A stretch of DNA of 64,000 bases from Tieghemostelium lacteum. Lineage: Eukaryota; Evosea; Eumycetozoa; Dictyosteliales; Raperosteliaceae. Each line of letters starts with the position of its first letter. Position 1 is the stretch's first letter. Below are positions 36,898 to 49,800 of this stretch, piece after piece. The stretch lies in NCBI GenBank assembly GCA_001606155.1, contig LODT01000039.1, forward strand, positions 744,001 through 808,000, written 5' to 3'. The position numbers and the translations under genes were made by a program. The notes below the pieces were generated by a model, which searched no databases, was not told the DNA's origin, and was given only the letters and a program-made list of their open reading frames with translations.

Positions 36898-37644
36898 CTA
36901 TTTTGCCTTGATTTTTTCAGTTGATATCATTTTACTCTTTTTTAGAGCTTTTTTCTTTTCCTTTTTTTTCTTTTTCTTCTTTTCCTCCTTGTGAGTTATA
37001 TGGTCTTCTATTGATTTTCTGACATTCTTGTCATAGTCTGACAAAGGAATTTGAGAGAGATTCAATTCTAAATTCAATCTATGTAGATAAAGTCCCAATT
37101 GTCTTTGGAGATGAATAGTTGCAGATTCAATATGTGTCTTTACTGGAGCAATCATTTGTAATACTTGTGAAATTGGGAACCATTTTCTTTGTCTTTTTGA
37201 ACTTTCTTGCCATGCTGATTTCTTTTCACTCTTTTTCTTATCCTTTATCAAGTAGGGGAAATAAGTTAAATTTACACCCTTATGATGATCCGCTAATATA
37301 ATAGGTTCTAGATCTTTTATAATTTTTCCCTTTAAACCAGATTCTTCTAATGTCTCTCTTTTAGCTGCTACTTTTTTTTTCTCTCCCTTTTTAATAGAAC
37401 CTTTTGGAAATACCCAATGTTCACCACTGGTTCCAGAAGTTACTAACAATATATAAAAATCATTTAGAGTCAACATTGAAAATATAGGATGTGGTGTACT
37501 AACACTACCATCTCCAATTGCCGTACTTGTTGAAGTATTAGATGTAACTGTCAATTGAGAAACATCTTTTTTAATCTTTATAGGAATACACCCAGCTTGA
37601 TCTGTATAATTTTCAGATAAATACGCACTAGGATTCATAATCAT
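36898..37644 (-). CDS. Nudix hydrolase, diphosphoinositol polyphosphate phosphohydrolase-like
   Basis: This single exon of 248 residues carries a full Nudix box, G-SIKKG-E-KKKVAAK-RE-T-LEE-S-G-L, at residues 82-104. The upstream strand WVFPKGSIKKGE has the WxFPKG form typical of the DIPP/Aps1 group, which cleaves inositol pyrophosphates and diadenosine polyphosphates. A Ser/Thr-rich insertion (30-50) sits in the N-terminal part. The last 50 residues are strongly basic (EEKKKKKKKEKKKALKKSK), which may be a nuclear or nucleolar signal. The substrate is inferred from family resemblance only. It lies in the same strand block as the Siw14-like gene. Confidence 0.85.
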   Translation of the reverse strand: MIMNPSAYLSENYTDQAGCIPIKIKKDVSQLTVTSNTSTSTAIGDGSVSTPHPIFSMLTLNDFYILLVTSGTSGEHWVFPKGSIKKGEKKKVAAKRETLEESGLKGKIIKDLEPIILADHHKGVNLTYFPYLIKDKKKSEKKSAWQESSKRQRKWFPISQVLQMIAPVKTHIESATIHLQRQLGLYLHRLNLELNLSQIPLSDYDKNVRKSIEDHITHKEEKKKKKKKEKKKALKKSKMISTEKIKAK

Positions 37645-37984
37645 TTTAGAACTAATATTGTTTAAATCTGTCTATATGTTATTATTATTATAATTCAATA
37701 ATTTTTAATTGGTGAAATATTTCAATTTAAAAGTATATATATGTTTTTTATAACTATATGTTTTTCTACCTATTCCTTATCATTAGTTTATAATGTCTAA
37801 TTTCGAGAACTAAATAAACATATAAAATTGCGTTGAAAAGTGAGGGGAGTAAGTATTTTAAAATAAATAAATTAAATTAAAAAAAAAAAAGTGTAATATT
37901 CTTTAAGTCTGTTTCAAATAAACATATTTTTGGGGTGAAATGGTGTGGTTTAAAGGAGGGGTGAATTGAGTGTGAGGTAATAGC
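37645..37984. other. Intergenic region
   Basis: These 340 bases lie upstream of the Nudix gene and downstream of NDUFAF5. They contain a G/T-rich patch (37930-37978, ggggtgaaatggtgtgg and gtgtgagg), the rest being AT-rich. No ORF or RNA seen. Confidence 0.55.
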
Positions 37985-39244
37985 TTATTTTTTTATATCG
38001 ATGTTTTCAACACTCTCCTCACTGTGTTTATTTTCACCAGAATTTACAGTGTGTAAATTTCCAAATTTATCCAATCTCTTTATAATAAAATCAGATGTAA
38101 CTGGTATAGGTTCATCTAAAGATATATCCACCATTTTCTCCCCGTCTTCTGGTTTTTTCTTTTCCTGACCCTGAATCTTTGAAGAAGACTCATCATTGAA
38201 TTTAAATGATTCTAAAGTACTCTCAAGATCTGAAAATCTCTTGGTTGCCGACCCTCTTGGTTTAGGTTTAGGTTGAGAGGCATGAGGTGCCCATCCAATA
38301 AGATATATAATCTGAAATGTTGCTGGCACCTTCTCTGCACTTCCATACAAATTCTCATAGATTGATGCAGCAGCCATAAAAGTGTCACGAGATGTATAGT
38401 TTCTTCTCTTTAAAATTGCATTATTCTCACCCATATTCTGTAGATCCCTCATGAGAGTAAATGCATTCTTGTACTGAATCTGTATCTTTTCCGTATCGAT
38501 AGTAGGTAGATTAAACCTTGCTCTCTGTAATAAATTACCAATATCCGATATCTTTGTAAATGGACTTATATGAGGTGAGAAACCACCTTCTCTTTCAATC
38601 TCAGCTAGATAGAGTGAATCTTTAAGTTCACTTAAAGTCTCTTCTCCAAAGAGTGATGCCAAAAACACACCATTGGGTTTCAACAATTGTTTCAAACCAC
38701 TAAATACACCAGGTAAATCGTTTATCCAATGTAATGATAGATTACTAATGACCAAATCAAAAGACTCTTTTTCGAAAGGTAATGGAGTTTCTAGTGATTC
38801 TACTAGAACTCTTTTACATTCTATAACAGATTTTCCATCTCTATCTTGTAGGTATTTATCTCTGTCCAATAGAGTGCTAGCTGTATCTACCATATACAAC
38901 TCAACTTGTTGAGTACCATTACCAAGTCCTTTGAATACCTTATCTTCTAAAAGGCTATTCATTGTTCCATACCTACTACCAAAATCTAAAATCTTATATA
39001 CACTCTTATTCATATCTTTTATATCTAATATTCTATCACAAAGTCTGTCACCAACCTCTCTAAATAAATAATCATAGTCTCTACTATCTTCTAATCTAGC
39101 CACATTATTCTTTTGAATTGTTTTAACTGTGCTATCAAATATATTCATCTTATTATAGTTTCCTCCTACACTACTACTACTATAAAACCTTTTACATATC
39201 TCAACATTTTTATATTTAATATTTATACTTCTAAATAGATACAT
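37985..39244 (-). CDS. ndufaf5: NADH:ubiquinone oxidoreductase complex I assembly factor 5 (methyltransferase)
   Basis: This is a single exon of about 419 residues, with the start placed at the ATG encoding MYLFRSINIKY because upstream extension uses TTG. The first 25 residues (Arg, Lys, aromatic, then KRFYSSSS) look like a mitochondrial presequence. NIFDSTVKTIQKNNVARL and YDYLFREVGDRLCDRI match the family start. The SAM-binding motif is ILDFGSRYG, with LETPLPFEKESFDLVISNLSLHWINDLPG further on, and the family-specific LFGEETLSELKDSL and REGGFSPHISPF. It should act in the matrix on complex I assembly, hydroxylating an arginine of the NDUFS7 subunit in the human case. The Lys/Glu-rich C-terminal extension is longer than usual. 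Confidence 0.93.
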   Translation of the reverse strand: MYLFRSINIKYKNVEICKRFYSSSSVGGNYNKMNIFDSTVKTIQKNNVARLEDSRDYDYLFREVGDRLCDRILDIKDMNKSVYKILDFGSRYGTMNSLLEDKVFKGLGNGTQQVELYMVDTASTLLDRDKYLQDRDGKSVIECKRVLVESLETPLPFEKESFDLVISNLSLHWINDLPGVFSGLKQLLKPNGVFLASLFGEETLSELKDSLYLAEIEREGGFSPHISPFTKISDIGNLLQRARFNLPTIDTEKIQIQYKNAFTLMRDLQNMGENNAILKRRNYTSRDTFMAAASIYENLYGSAEKVPATFQIIYLIGWAPHASQPKPKPRGSATKRFSDLESTLESFKFNDESSSKIQGQEKKKPEDGEKMVDISLDEPIPVTSDFIIKRLDKFGNLHTVNSGENKHSEESVENIDIKK

Positions 39245-39360
39245 ATGCAAAAAAAATAAATACAAAAAAATAAAATAAACTTTTTAATTTTAAATAATAC
39301 AATTAAACTCCTCTATTGAAAGATCACTGTATTGATTCATTTGATATATTACATTGTAAT

Positions 39361-40027
39361 TTATATACTTTTAAATAAATTTAAATATTGATAGCTAGTG
39401 TGTAAATCTGTATAGTTATTGGGTAGCTTTGGATATGCACTAAAATCAAATGTTGCTTGTACTACTGATTGATCTGGAAATGGTCCAAGATTACCATTAA
39501 TAAATTCTGATAATAACTTTGTACAACTAAATGGTGATGTTGAAGTCTTTGAACATGGTGTATATTCAACCTCTATAGCAATCCCTTTAGTCTCTGTTCT
39601 AAAAAATATAGGCCCAATTCTAATAATAAAATCACCTAATTCATATTTTGAACCCTGTTTTAAATATTCCATAAAGAAAATATTAATAATCTTGATCTGT
39701 TCTTCCATGGGTGGCTTATTAGGTATATACATTTATCTCTGTCACTTGTCTTTTTCTAAAACTATCAGTTTTCTCTAGAATTGATATCATTTCTTTATCA
39801 GATTCCACTATAGCTTCATGTGAAATCATGAAACATTTTTTAGGTCTTTCATCTAGAGTTATTAAATGAAACTCTCTGGGTATCTGATTAGTGTTGTTTG
39901 GTAATCTTTCTAGATACAATGAACACACTATATTCCATGTTGAAACTTTAGTTCCACCTAGAAACTCTATTCTCTTTACCATTTCAGGTACTGTACCTTT
40001 ATAAAGAAAAATACTCTTATATCCCAT
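39361..40027 (-). CDS. med20: Mediator complex subunit 20 (split by a 49-nt intron or a frameshift)
   Basis: Two overlapping frames encode one Med20-like protein. The upstream piece (40027-39746) starts [15 protein letters not shown]. The downstream piece (39696-39361) has the family hallmark [29 protein letters not shown] and LLSEFI. A GTGACA donor after CAA and an acceptor GAACAG join them in phase 0 with a 49-nt intron, giving about 205 residues, close to human MED20 (212). This is shorter than the other introns here, so a genuine frameshift or sequencing error remains possible. Med20 belongs to the Mediator head and pairs with Med18. Confidence 0.8.
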
Positions 40028-40322
40028 TAGACATAATAAAACTTATATTTGATCAAATTCTGACAAATAAAAATAAAAAAAAAAAATAATTATTTTGATT
40101 AAAAAGTAAATATATTTTAATTCTTTTATTAACAAAAAGACATAAATAAACAATAGTAAATTTATTCAATTAAATACTTCCCTTTAATTTATTTTATTAA
40201 TAAAATTATAATTCTTTATAAAAACAAAAAACATAATTACACATTGAAACTTTAATTTTTTTCGAAGAAATCATCTTTTTTTTAGTTTCAAGTACTTTTT
40301 ATTTTCTCATTCTAGAAGAAGA

Positions 40323-43300
40323 ATGGTAGTAGACTATATCAAACAAATTTATCCAAATTTATTGGATGTTTCAAATATTAAATCACGTAAATTCAAAAAC
40401 ATTGAAACTCTGATTACTAGTATTCATCATCTGAATGAATTTCTAGACAGATTTTTTGAATGGGTTGATAGAGATGATGTAGATCTCAATAATGAATCTG
40501 TTAAATCATTTGTTAAAATTATAGTTGATTATTTGTTAAAATCGAATGATCATTTAGTTTTTAGTCAGAGATTATATCCTTGGATTAGAGATTATACACC
40601 ACCTTCTAAATCAACTGCACAACAAAGTAAATCAAAGAATGAAATCAAATTAGAATTACTTTCAACTCCCACCCCTTTGCACCTATTCAATTTCTATAAA
40701 AGTGGATTTCTTGTGAAAATGTTAAAGAGTAATAATTCAACAATCATCACCAATATCATTTCATTAGTTGTAAAATACCAAATGTTTAATGAACATAGGA
40801 GTTTCGATAATTACTACGAGGAAAATGGAATAGCCCACACTGGAGCTATTGGATATCAATCCTCATTATTCCCACTCAATCTAGTTGAAAATGTAAAATT
40901 CTATGAATAGATAGATTATGATAATATCTCCCTCATTAACAATTTTCTAACATTATTATATTTTAATACAGGCAATTAATAACGATTTAATTGAAAGTGA
41001 TAATCTACCAAATCTAATAAATGAGCTTTTAGATGATATAAAATGTCAAGCAGATACCTCTAGGTACCGTAAATATATTTGTATGACCCATGAATCTATG
41101 AAATCATTTTTAAGAATGGCAATAGAATTCAGTCCAAAGACTGAAAAAAGTAAATTAATTGAAAAACTATACAACCAATCATTTAAAATAATGGATCAAC
41201 AAGAAATCATTAAACTCAAGGATATCTACAATCAAATTCACCAATTCTTCTTTGAAAACCAACAAATGGATTGGTTTAACAATTTGGTAATCCCATCTGT
41301 AATTAGGGAGATATATAACCCATTTTATGGTAGTTACATTTTACAGTTTGGTCAAGATGATTTTAATAATCAGGCAATTAAAATCTTTTTAGATGGCACT
41401 AAGAGTTTGACGTCAAATACTTCAAAGAAAACACTCACTGTTGCATTGGGTGCTTTGAGTTCAATTTGTACGTCAAATATTATCAATGAACATCTATTGA
41501 CAATCTATGCCAAGTTAACTAAAATAATTGAAATCAGAAATAATAATAGTCTCTATGAAATTGTACAAAAGATTCTACATATTATTGTTAGAAAGTTTAA
41601 GAATTACCCAGAATCACTTGCTGATCAAATCATTAGTAAACTGTTAAACAATGATGAGGTGATGGATAAGGAGAAAGAGTCTAAACAGTATAAAGTCATT
41701 AGTATTATCACTCCATACTGCTCAACTAAATTATTAAGTGAATCCTTTAGCGGTATTCTTGTGAAAATGGTAAACTATGGTGATCACAAGTTGGTTAATG
41801 ATATGGTAATGTCAATGGGTAATAAGTTCACACACCATGAGAAATTCGAAAATCTATATCAGAAACTATTCATCAATGTGAATCCAATAATCCAAAGTGA
41901 TATAAGTCCATTGATTGAATGTTTGGTCCACTACAACAAAGATCACACTCAACTTCAGTCAATTATGAATCAAATGGTAGAATCAAAAAGACCCCCCAGA
42001 ACTACACACGAAGTCTTATGTGCCCTGAAATTGTACCAATCTTATCCTAAAGAGAGTAGAAACCATGATTTTATTAGATATATGTTCAGGGATCAGTATA
42101 ATGATGAGAATTTACTTTCCGAAATTGATGATTATTTTACATTTGAATATCTCATCAACAATGTATATAATCAAACTGCTGATTTTCCAGATTCTGAAAA
42201 ATGGGGAATATACAAGTGTTGTATTGATAAAGGATGGAAAAGTCTGGTATTAAATAGATTTGATAAAATTTCAATTTACGATGGTAATTATTCGAAATCA
42301 ATTATTCTGAAACATAGTTTTATACAAACCTTTCAAAATCTTTTGAATATGGACGAGAATATTCAAAAGTATTTGTTAACTTCCAGTTTTTATAATAACA
42401 ATGAACAAAACTATGCAGCTATAATATCTAAATTTATAGATTTTTCAGAATACTATAAACAATTAATAACTATTAAGCGTTTTATTCTAAACAATGTCCA
42501 TGTTCATGAACAGTTGTTTTTCAAACCCGAATCAGAATATTACATTGGTCCAAATAACTCTGGTATAAATCAAAATGAATATTTGGAATTAAATCTTTTG
42601 TTTATTGAAAAATTTCTAAGTACAAATTTTTGTCAAGTTGATGATTTATGTATATTTGTATCATTCTTTTCAGTTATTGATGATACTGATTCAACAAGAT
42701 TCCAGAATATTAAATCACAATTCATTGAACTATTCAAGCAATTGAATGAACAATCGCAAACAAAACTGTTAGATCACATTGTAAAAGTACATAATGGTCA
42801 TTTAAATGGTCCAAAGCAATGGAATTACCTATTTGATCAATCTCTAACCAACTTTTATTACCAACCATTTTATGTATTTAAATCAACCACAACTTATCTT
42901 TCATTACCTCAGTTACCTCAATTACCAATTATCGTCACCAAAAGTATCATTAAAATGTGTTTTATGTTAAATTTAAATAGTATCAGGTCATTGGCTACTG
43001 TTTCAAAGTCATTTCATAAAATGATTACTCAATGGATGACCACCAAAGTATTCTATATTGACAAACCCATTTTAAGTTTTCGTACCAACAGCAGTTCACC
43101 ATATTCACTGTTACACAATGGTGTTTACGAAATGAAATATGATTCATTTGTCTATTACCTAAACCAAGAGAGTAGAGAAGATATACTCTATCAAGTATCT
43201 TCATTGACTATTAAAAGTAATCTATTGTATCGTGTCAATAGAGATTTACTGAATCTCATTGAATTAAAAATAGAGTTTAATCCTTCAAACTTCTCAGTCT

Positions 43301-43557
43301 TTAACAGTTCCATTTGTAATCTGCTCTGTTATTGTTCAAACGTTCAATCATGTTATATTAACATTATTGATGTACTAAATGCCGAGCCACTGATTCCTCT
43401 ATTGAAAAAAATAGAAAAATTACCTTCATTAACAAAGATCCATGTTTATTTACAGTTGTCAAACCTATCAGATTCAGTGAAAAATCTCTTTTTAAACATA
43501 CCCCAAAGAGAAATATTTATTGATCCATTAGGATATGGAAAAAATAAAAAATTTTAA
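40323..43557 (+). CDS. Helical-repeat/F-box-like family protein (array copy A)
   Basis: Exon 1 is 40323-40892 and exon 2 40972-43557 (phase-0 intron, ACAG then GCA ATT AAT), giving about 1,051 residues. The start is MVVDYIKQIYPNLLDVSNIK. Family marks are FLDRFFEWVDRDDVDLN, LYPWIRDYTPPSK, LELLSTPTPLHLF, ALGALSSICTSNIINEHLL, KQWNYLFDQSLTNFYYQP, the degenerate F-box (QLPIIVTKSIIKM to VSKSFHKMITQWM) and LRR-like strands at the end. No signal or membrane segment is present. It is the first and intact member of a head-to-tail array; the next copy begins 101 bases after its stop. A role in SCF ubiquitin ligases is suggested only by the F-box-like segment. Confidence 0.82.
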
Positions 43558-43658
43558 TTTAAAACTATGTAAAAAGGATCATACCTAAACAGTTAATTTT
43601 TTTCGTAAAATAAGTATTATTTTTTTATTTTTTTTTAAATTTATTTCCCAATTAAAGA

Positions 43659-46600
43659 ATGATATCATTCTATTATATCAAACAAATTTATCCAAAGTTA
43701 TTGGATGTTTCAAATATTAAATCACATAATGTCACAGTTGAAACTCTAATTACTAATATAGATGTTCACAATTTGAATGAATTTCTAGACAGATTTTTTG
43801 AATGGGTTGATAGAGATGATGTAGATCTCAATGATGAATCGGTTAAATCATTTGTTAAAACTATAGTTGATTATTTGTTAAAATCGAATGATCATTTGGT
43901 TTTTAGTCAGAGATTATATCCTTGGATTAGAGATTATAAACCACCTTCAAAATCAATGAAATCAAATTATAAAACAACCAAATCAAAGAGTGAAATCAAA
44001 TTAGAAATACTTTCAACTCCCACTCCTATACACCTATTCAATTTCTATAAAAGTGGATTTCTTGTGAAATTGTTAAAGAGTAACAATTCAACAATCATCA
44101 CCAATATCATTTCATTAGTAAAATACCAATTGTTTTCTGAAAATTCGTGGGGAGTTATTGGATATCAATCCTCATTATTCCCACTCAATCTAGTTGAAAA
44201 TGTAAAATTCTATGAATAGATAGATCATGATATTTTCATTCATTAACATTTATCTAACATTATTATATTTTATATTATAATACAGGCAATTAATAACGAT
44301 TTAATTGAAAGTAATGATCTACCAAATCTAATAGATAAGCTTTTATATGATATCTATAGACAATCTATACTTAAATTTACTATGACCCATGAATCTATGA
44401 AATCATTCTTCAGAATGGCAATAGAATTCAGTCCAAAGATTGTTAAATTACTATACAACCAATCTTTTAAAATAATGGATCAACAAGAAATCATTAAACT
44501 CAAGGATATCTATAATCAAATTCACCATTTATTCTTTGAAAACCAACAACTGGATTGGTTTAACAATTTGGTAATCCCATCTGTAATTAGTGTGATATAT
44601 AACCCATTGTATAGTAATTACATTTCACAGTTTGGTCAAGATGATTTTAATAATCAGGCAATTAAAATCTTTTTAGATGACACTAGTTTGATGTCAAATA
44701 CTTCAAAGAAAACACTCACTGTTGCATTGGGTGCTTTGAGTTCAATTTGTACGTCAAATATTATCAATGAACATCTATTGACAATCTATGTCAAGTTGAC
44801 TAAAATCATTGAATCCAGAAATATAATAGTCTCTATGAAATTGTACTAAAGATTCTACATATAATTGTTAGAAAGTTTAAGAATTACCCAGAATCACTTG
44901 CTGATCAAATCATTAGTAAATTGTTAAACAAAAGTAAGGTGATGGATAAGGAGAAAGAGTCTAAACAGTATAAAGTCATTAGTATAATCACTCCATACTG
45001 CTCAACTAAATTTTTAAGTGAATCCTTTAGTGGTATTCTTGTGAAAATGGTAAACTATGGTGATCACAAATTTGTGAATGATATGGTAATGTCAATGGGT
45101 AATAAGTTCACACACAACAAGAAATTCGAAAATCTATATCAGAAACTATTCATCAATGTGAATCCATTATTCCAAAGTGATATAAGTCCATTGATTGAAT
45201 GTTTGGTCCACTACAACAAAGATCACACTCAACTTCAGTCAATAATGAATCAAATGGTAGAATCAAAAAGACAACCCAGAACTACACAAGAAGTCTTTTA
45301 TGCCCTGAAATTGTACCAATCTTATCCTAAAGAGAGTAGAACCCAAGATTTTATTAGATATATGTTCAGTAATCAGAGCTGTACTTATTATATTTATAAA
45401 GATGAGAAGTTTCTTTCCGAAATTGATGATTATTTTATATTTGAATATCTCATCAACAATGCCAAAAATGTATTGTATCATTTTGATTCTACAGATTGGA
45501 GACTATTTAAGTGCTGTATTGATAAAGGATGGAATAGTTTGGTATTAGATAGATTTTCAATTTTTTACGGTATATCTTCGACTTCAGAATATCTGAAACA
45601 TAGTTTTATACAAACCTTTCAAAATCTTTTGAATATGGACGAGAAAATTCAAAAGTATTTGTTAACTTTCAGTTTTTATAACAGCAATGAACAAAACTAT
45701 GCAGCAATAATATCTAAATTTATAGATTTTTCAGAATACTATAAACAATTAGTAACTAATAAGTGTATAATTATAAACAATGTCCATGTTCATGAACAGT
45801 TGTTTTTCAAACCCGAATCAGAATATTACATTGGTCCAAATAACTCTGGTATAAATCAAAATGAATATTTGGAATTAAATCTTTTGTTTATTGAAAAATT
45901 TCTAACAAATTTTTGTCAAGTTGATGATTTATGTATATTTGTATCATTCTTTTCAGTTATTGATGATACTGATTCAACAAGATTCCAGAATATTAAATCA
46001 CAATTCATTGAACTATTCAAGCAATTGAATGAACAATCGCAAACAAAACTGTTAGATCACATTGTAAAAGTACATAATGGTCATTTAAATGGTCCAAAGC
46101 AATGGAATTACCTATTTGATCAATCTCTAACCAACTTTTATTACCAACCATTTTATGTACTTAAATCAACCACAACTGATCTTTCATTAACTCAGTTACC
46201 AATCATCATCATCAAAAGTATTATGTTAAATTTAAATAGTATCAGGTCATTGGCTACTGTTTCAAAGTCATTTCATAAAATGATTACCCAATTGATGACC
46301 ACCAAAGTATTCTATATTGACAAACCCATTTTAAGTTTTCGTACCAACTGCAGTTCACCATATTCACTGTTACACAATGGTGTTTACGAAATGAAATATG
46401 ATTCATTTGTATATTACCTAAACCAAGAGAGTAGAGAAGATATACTCTATCAAGTATCCTCATTGACTATTAAAAGTAATCTATTGTATCGTGTCAATAG
46501 AGATTTACTGAATCTCATTGAATTAAAAATAGAGTTTAATCCTTCAAACTTCTCAGTCTTTAACAGTTCCATTTGTAATCTGCTCTGTTATTGTCCTAAT

Positions 46601-46864
46601 GTACAATCATGTTATATTAACATTATTGATGTACTAAATGTTGAACCACTGATTCCACTATTGGAAAAAATAGAAAAATTACCTTCATTAACAAAGATCC
46701 ATGTTTATTTACAGTTGTCAAACCTAAAAACAAAAAACTCTAAAAACAAAAAAACAAAAAAAATCGATTCCGGATTTACTGGTACAAATCTCTTTTTAAA
46801 CATACCCCAAAGAGAAATAGTTATTGGTGAACGATACCGTATTGAAGGAAAAAAAAAATTTTAA
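43659..46864 (+). pseudogene. Helical-repeat/F-box-like family gene with one frameshift (array copy B)
   Basis: Exon 1 (43659-44201) and the start of exon 2 (44286 on) match copy A closely. The frame then breaks at about 44820-44826, where copy A has agaaataataatag and this copy has agaaatataatag, one base short. The original frame reaches a stop at 44849. The correct frame resumes at once and stays open to 46864, with F-box-like (QLPIIIIKSIML to SFHKMITQLM) and terminal segments. No other break is seen, so this is either a very young pseudogene or a sequencing error. A Lys/Asn-rich insertion (46726-46780) replaces a short stretch of copy A near the C-terminus. Confidence 0.7.
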
Positions 46865-46894
46865 TTTAATTTTTTTTAATAAATTAAAAATATC

Positions 46895-49800
46895 ATGATT
46901 ACGGATTACATCCAACAAATTTATCCAAATTTATTGGATGTCTCAAATATTAAATCACGTAATTTCACAAACTTTGTAAATCTATTTAGAGATATTCATA
47001 TTTTGAATGAATTTTTAGATAGATTTTTTGAATGGGTTGATAGAGATGATGTTGATCTCAATGATGAATCTATTAAATCATTTGTTAATGCAGTAGTTAA
47101 CTTTTTAATAGTATCAGATGATCATTTAGTATTTATTCAGAGATTATATCCTTGGATTAGAGATTATACACCAACTTCTAAATCTACACAACAAAGTAAA
47201 TCAAAGAGTGAAATCAAATTAGAATTACTTTCAACTCCCACTCCTTTACACCTATTTAATTACTATAAAAATGGATTTCTTGTGAAAATGTTAAAGAGTA
47301 ACAATTCAACAATCATCATAAATGTAATCACATCAGTATTAAAATACCAAATGTTTCTTGATAAATTTAACATGGAATCAATAGAACCTGTAGGATTTCA
47401 AAACTCATTATTCCCTATCAACCTCATTGAAGATGTAATTATCAACATTTTTATTAAAATTAACAAATAACTAACTATAACATTCACTTTAAATTATAGG
47501 CACTTAATAATGGTATAATTAATCAGTTGAAATTAAAACAAATTCGAACATTGGTATATGAGACTATATATTCATTTATTAGTTTGAAACCTTACTACAA
47601 GGGTAAATTGAATTGTGAATCTATAGAATCATTGTTCAGATTGATAATTAAATTCAGTAAAAAGTCTGAAAAAAATAGCTTAATTGAAATACTATACAAC
47701 CTATCATTTAAATTAACTGAACAATCTGAAATCAACAAACATAAAGATATCTACAATCAAATTCACCAATTCTTCTTTGCCAACTACCAAATTTATTGGT
47801 TTAACCATATTTTGGTAATCCCACCTTTAATTACTGAAATTCGTAACAAATTTTATAGTAGTTACATTTTACAATTTGGTCAAGATGATTTTGATAATCA
47901 GGCAATCAAAATCTTTTTAGATGGTACAACACGATTATCTTGTACAAAGAAAACACTGAATGGTGCATTGGGTGCTTTGAGTTCAATTTGTACATCAAAG
48001 ATTATCAAAGAACATCTACTGATAATCTATAGCAAGTTATGTAAAATCCTAGAAACCAGAAAAGAAATGGATGCATTGGTACTAAAGATTCTAATCATCA
48101 TTGTTAGAAAGTTTAAGAATTGTCCCGAGACTCTTGCAGATCTATTCCTCGGATCGCTAGGAGATTTTGATGAGGCCAAAAATCATCATTCTTCAATGAT
48201 TACTACTATCCTTCCGTATTGCTCAATTAAATATTTAAATGATCATTTTGATGTGATCGTGTCTAAATTTGGAAATCACACATTGGTAAATGAAATGGTA
48301 ATGTCATTGGGTGAGAAATTTACACAACTTGAGGGATTCGAAAACCTCTATCAGAAACTTTTAAAATGTGTGAATCCATTATTCCAACAATGTGTAAGTC
48401 CATTAATTGAATGCGTAGTCCACTATAACAAGGATCGGACTCAACTTCAGCCAATAATGAACCAAATTACAGAAGTAATTAGAGTTCACCCAAAAACACC
48501 AAGTGAAGCCATGGGTCTTTTGAAATTGTACCAATCTTTTCCTAAAGATAATAGAAACCCAGTAAATATAGAGTATCTGTTCAAGTATATAAAGACTAAA
48601 TATGAGATGATATTCAACATTATTGATGACGAATCCACTTTTGAATTTATCATTAATGATATTAGAATTGACACTTTTACAGACCATGAAAATTGGGTGA
48701 TATACATGTGTTGTATTGATAAAGGTTGGAGTGATCTGGTTTTGAAAAGATTTGCTATTTTATTAAAGTCCATTAGTGCTGGATCATTTAGTTCTATTCC
48801 TGTATCAGATGTATCAATATTTATTGAAACATTTCAAAAACTATTAAATATGGACAAAATCATTCAAGAGTACATTTTAACATTTCTAGCTGATTCTGAA
48901 CAAAATTTGAATTCCAGAATATCAGTTATTAGACTTCACTATGGTCCAATTATATCTAAATTTACTGATGGATTTACAGAATTCTATCGTGAATTGATTC
49001 CTAAAATGGGTGAATTTCTCATTGGAATTCATGAATATCTGTTTTTTAAAGCCAAATCTTCATTCTGTATTTATCCAAATAACTATGGTGCCAACACAAA
49101 CGAATATTTTGATCTTAATCTACTGTTAATTGAAACTATTCTAAAAAACCAAAATAGTATAGTTAATCTTCAAGACTATTCTTCAAGATTTGATGATTTA
49201 TGTAGATTTGTTTCATTCTTTTCAATTATTGATGATTCTGACTCAGCAAGATTTCAGAAACCAATGATTGAGATTTTCAAGAATTTGAATGATGAATCTA
49301 AAACCAGACTATTAGATTATATTGTATCAAAACTACATGCTAATTTAGATGAATCCAAAAAATGGAATTACCTATTTGATCAATCTCAAACCAACTTTCA
49401 ATACCAACCAACCACTATAACAAAAGAATTAGAATTAAAATCAACACCAAAATCTAGTATTCAGTTACCAATTACCATCATTAAAAGTGTCATTCTAATG
49501 AGTGATATGTTAAATTTGAAAGGTATCAAAATACTATCTCTTGTATCACATTCGTTCCATAATATGATTACTCAATGGATGAACACCAATCTATTTAAAA
49601 TCAAACCCATATTAAGTTTTAATTTCAATAACAATTCACCATTTTCACTGTTACATAAAGGTGTTTATCATTTGAAATATAACTCACTTGCCTATTTCCA
49701 AAATCAAGATAGTAGAGAAGATATATTCTATAGAGTCTCTTCATTGGATATCAAAAGTAATCTATTGTATATTGTCAATAGAGATTTACTGAATCTCATT

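Larger units (their letters stand above)
40323..46864 (+). repeat. Recent tandem gene duplication (copies A and B)
   Basis: The units 40323-43557 and 43659-46864 are near-identical over long blocks, including the intron and its flanks (ggcaattaataacgattt at 40971 and 44285) and most of the second half. Blocks of high identity alternate with a diverged block (42060-42300 against 45360-45590). The duplication includes about 100 bases upstream of the start codon. Confidence 0.85.
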
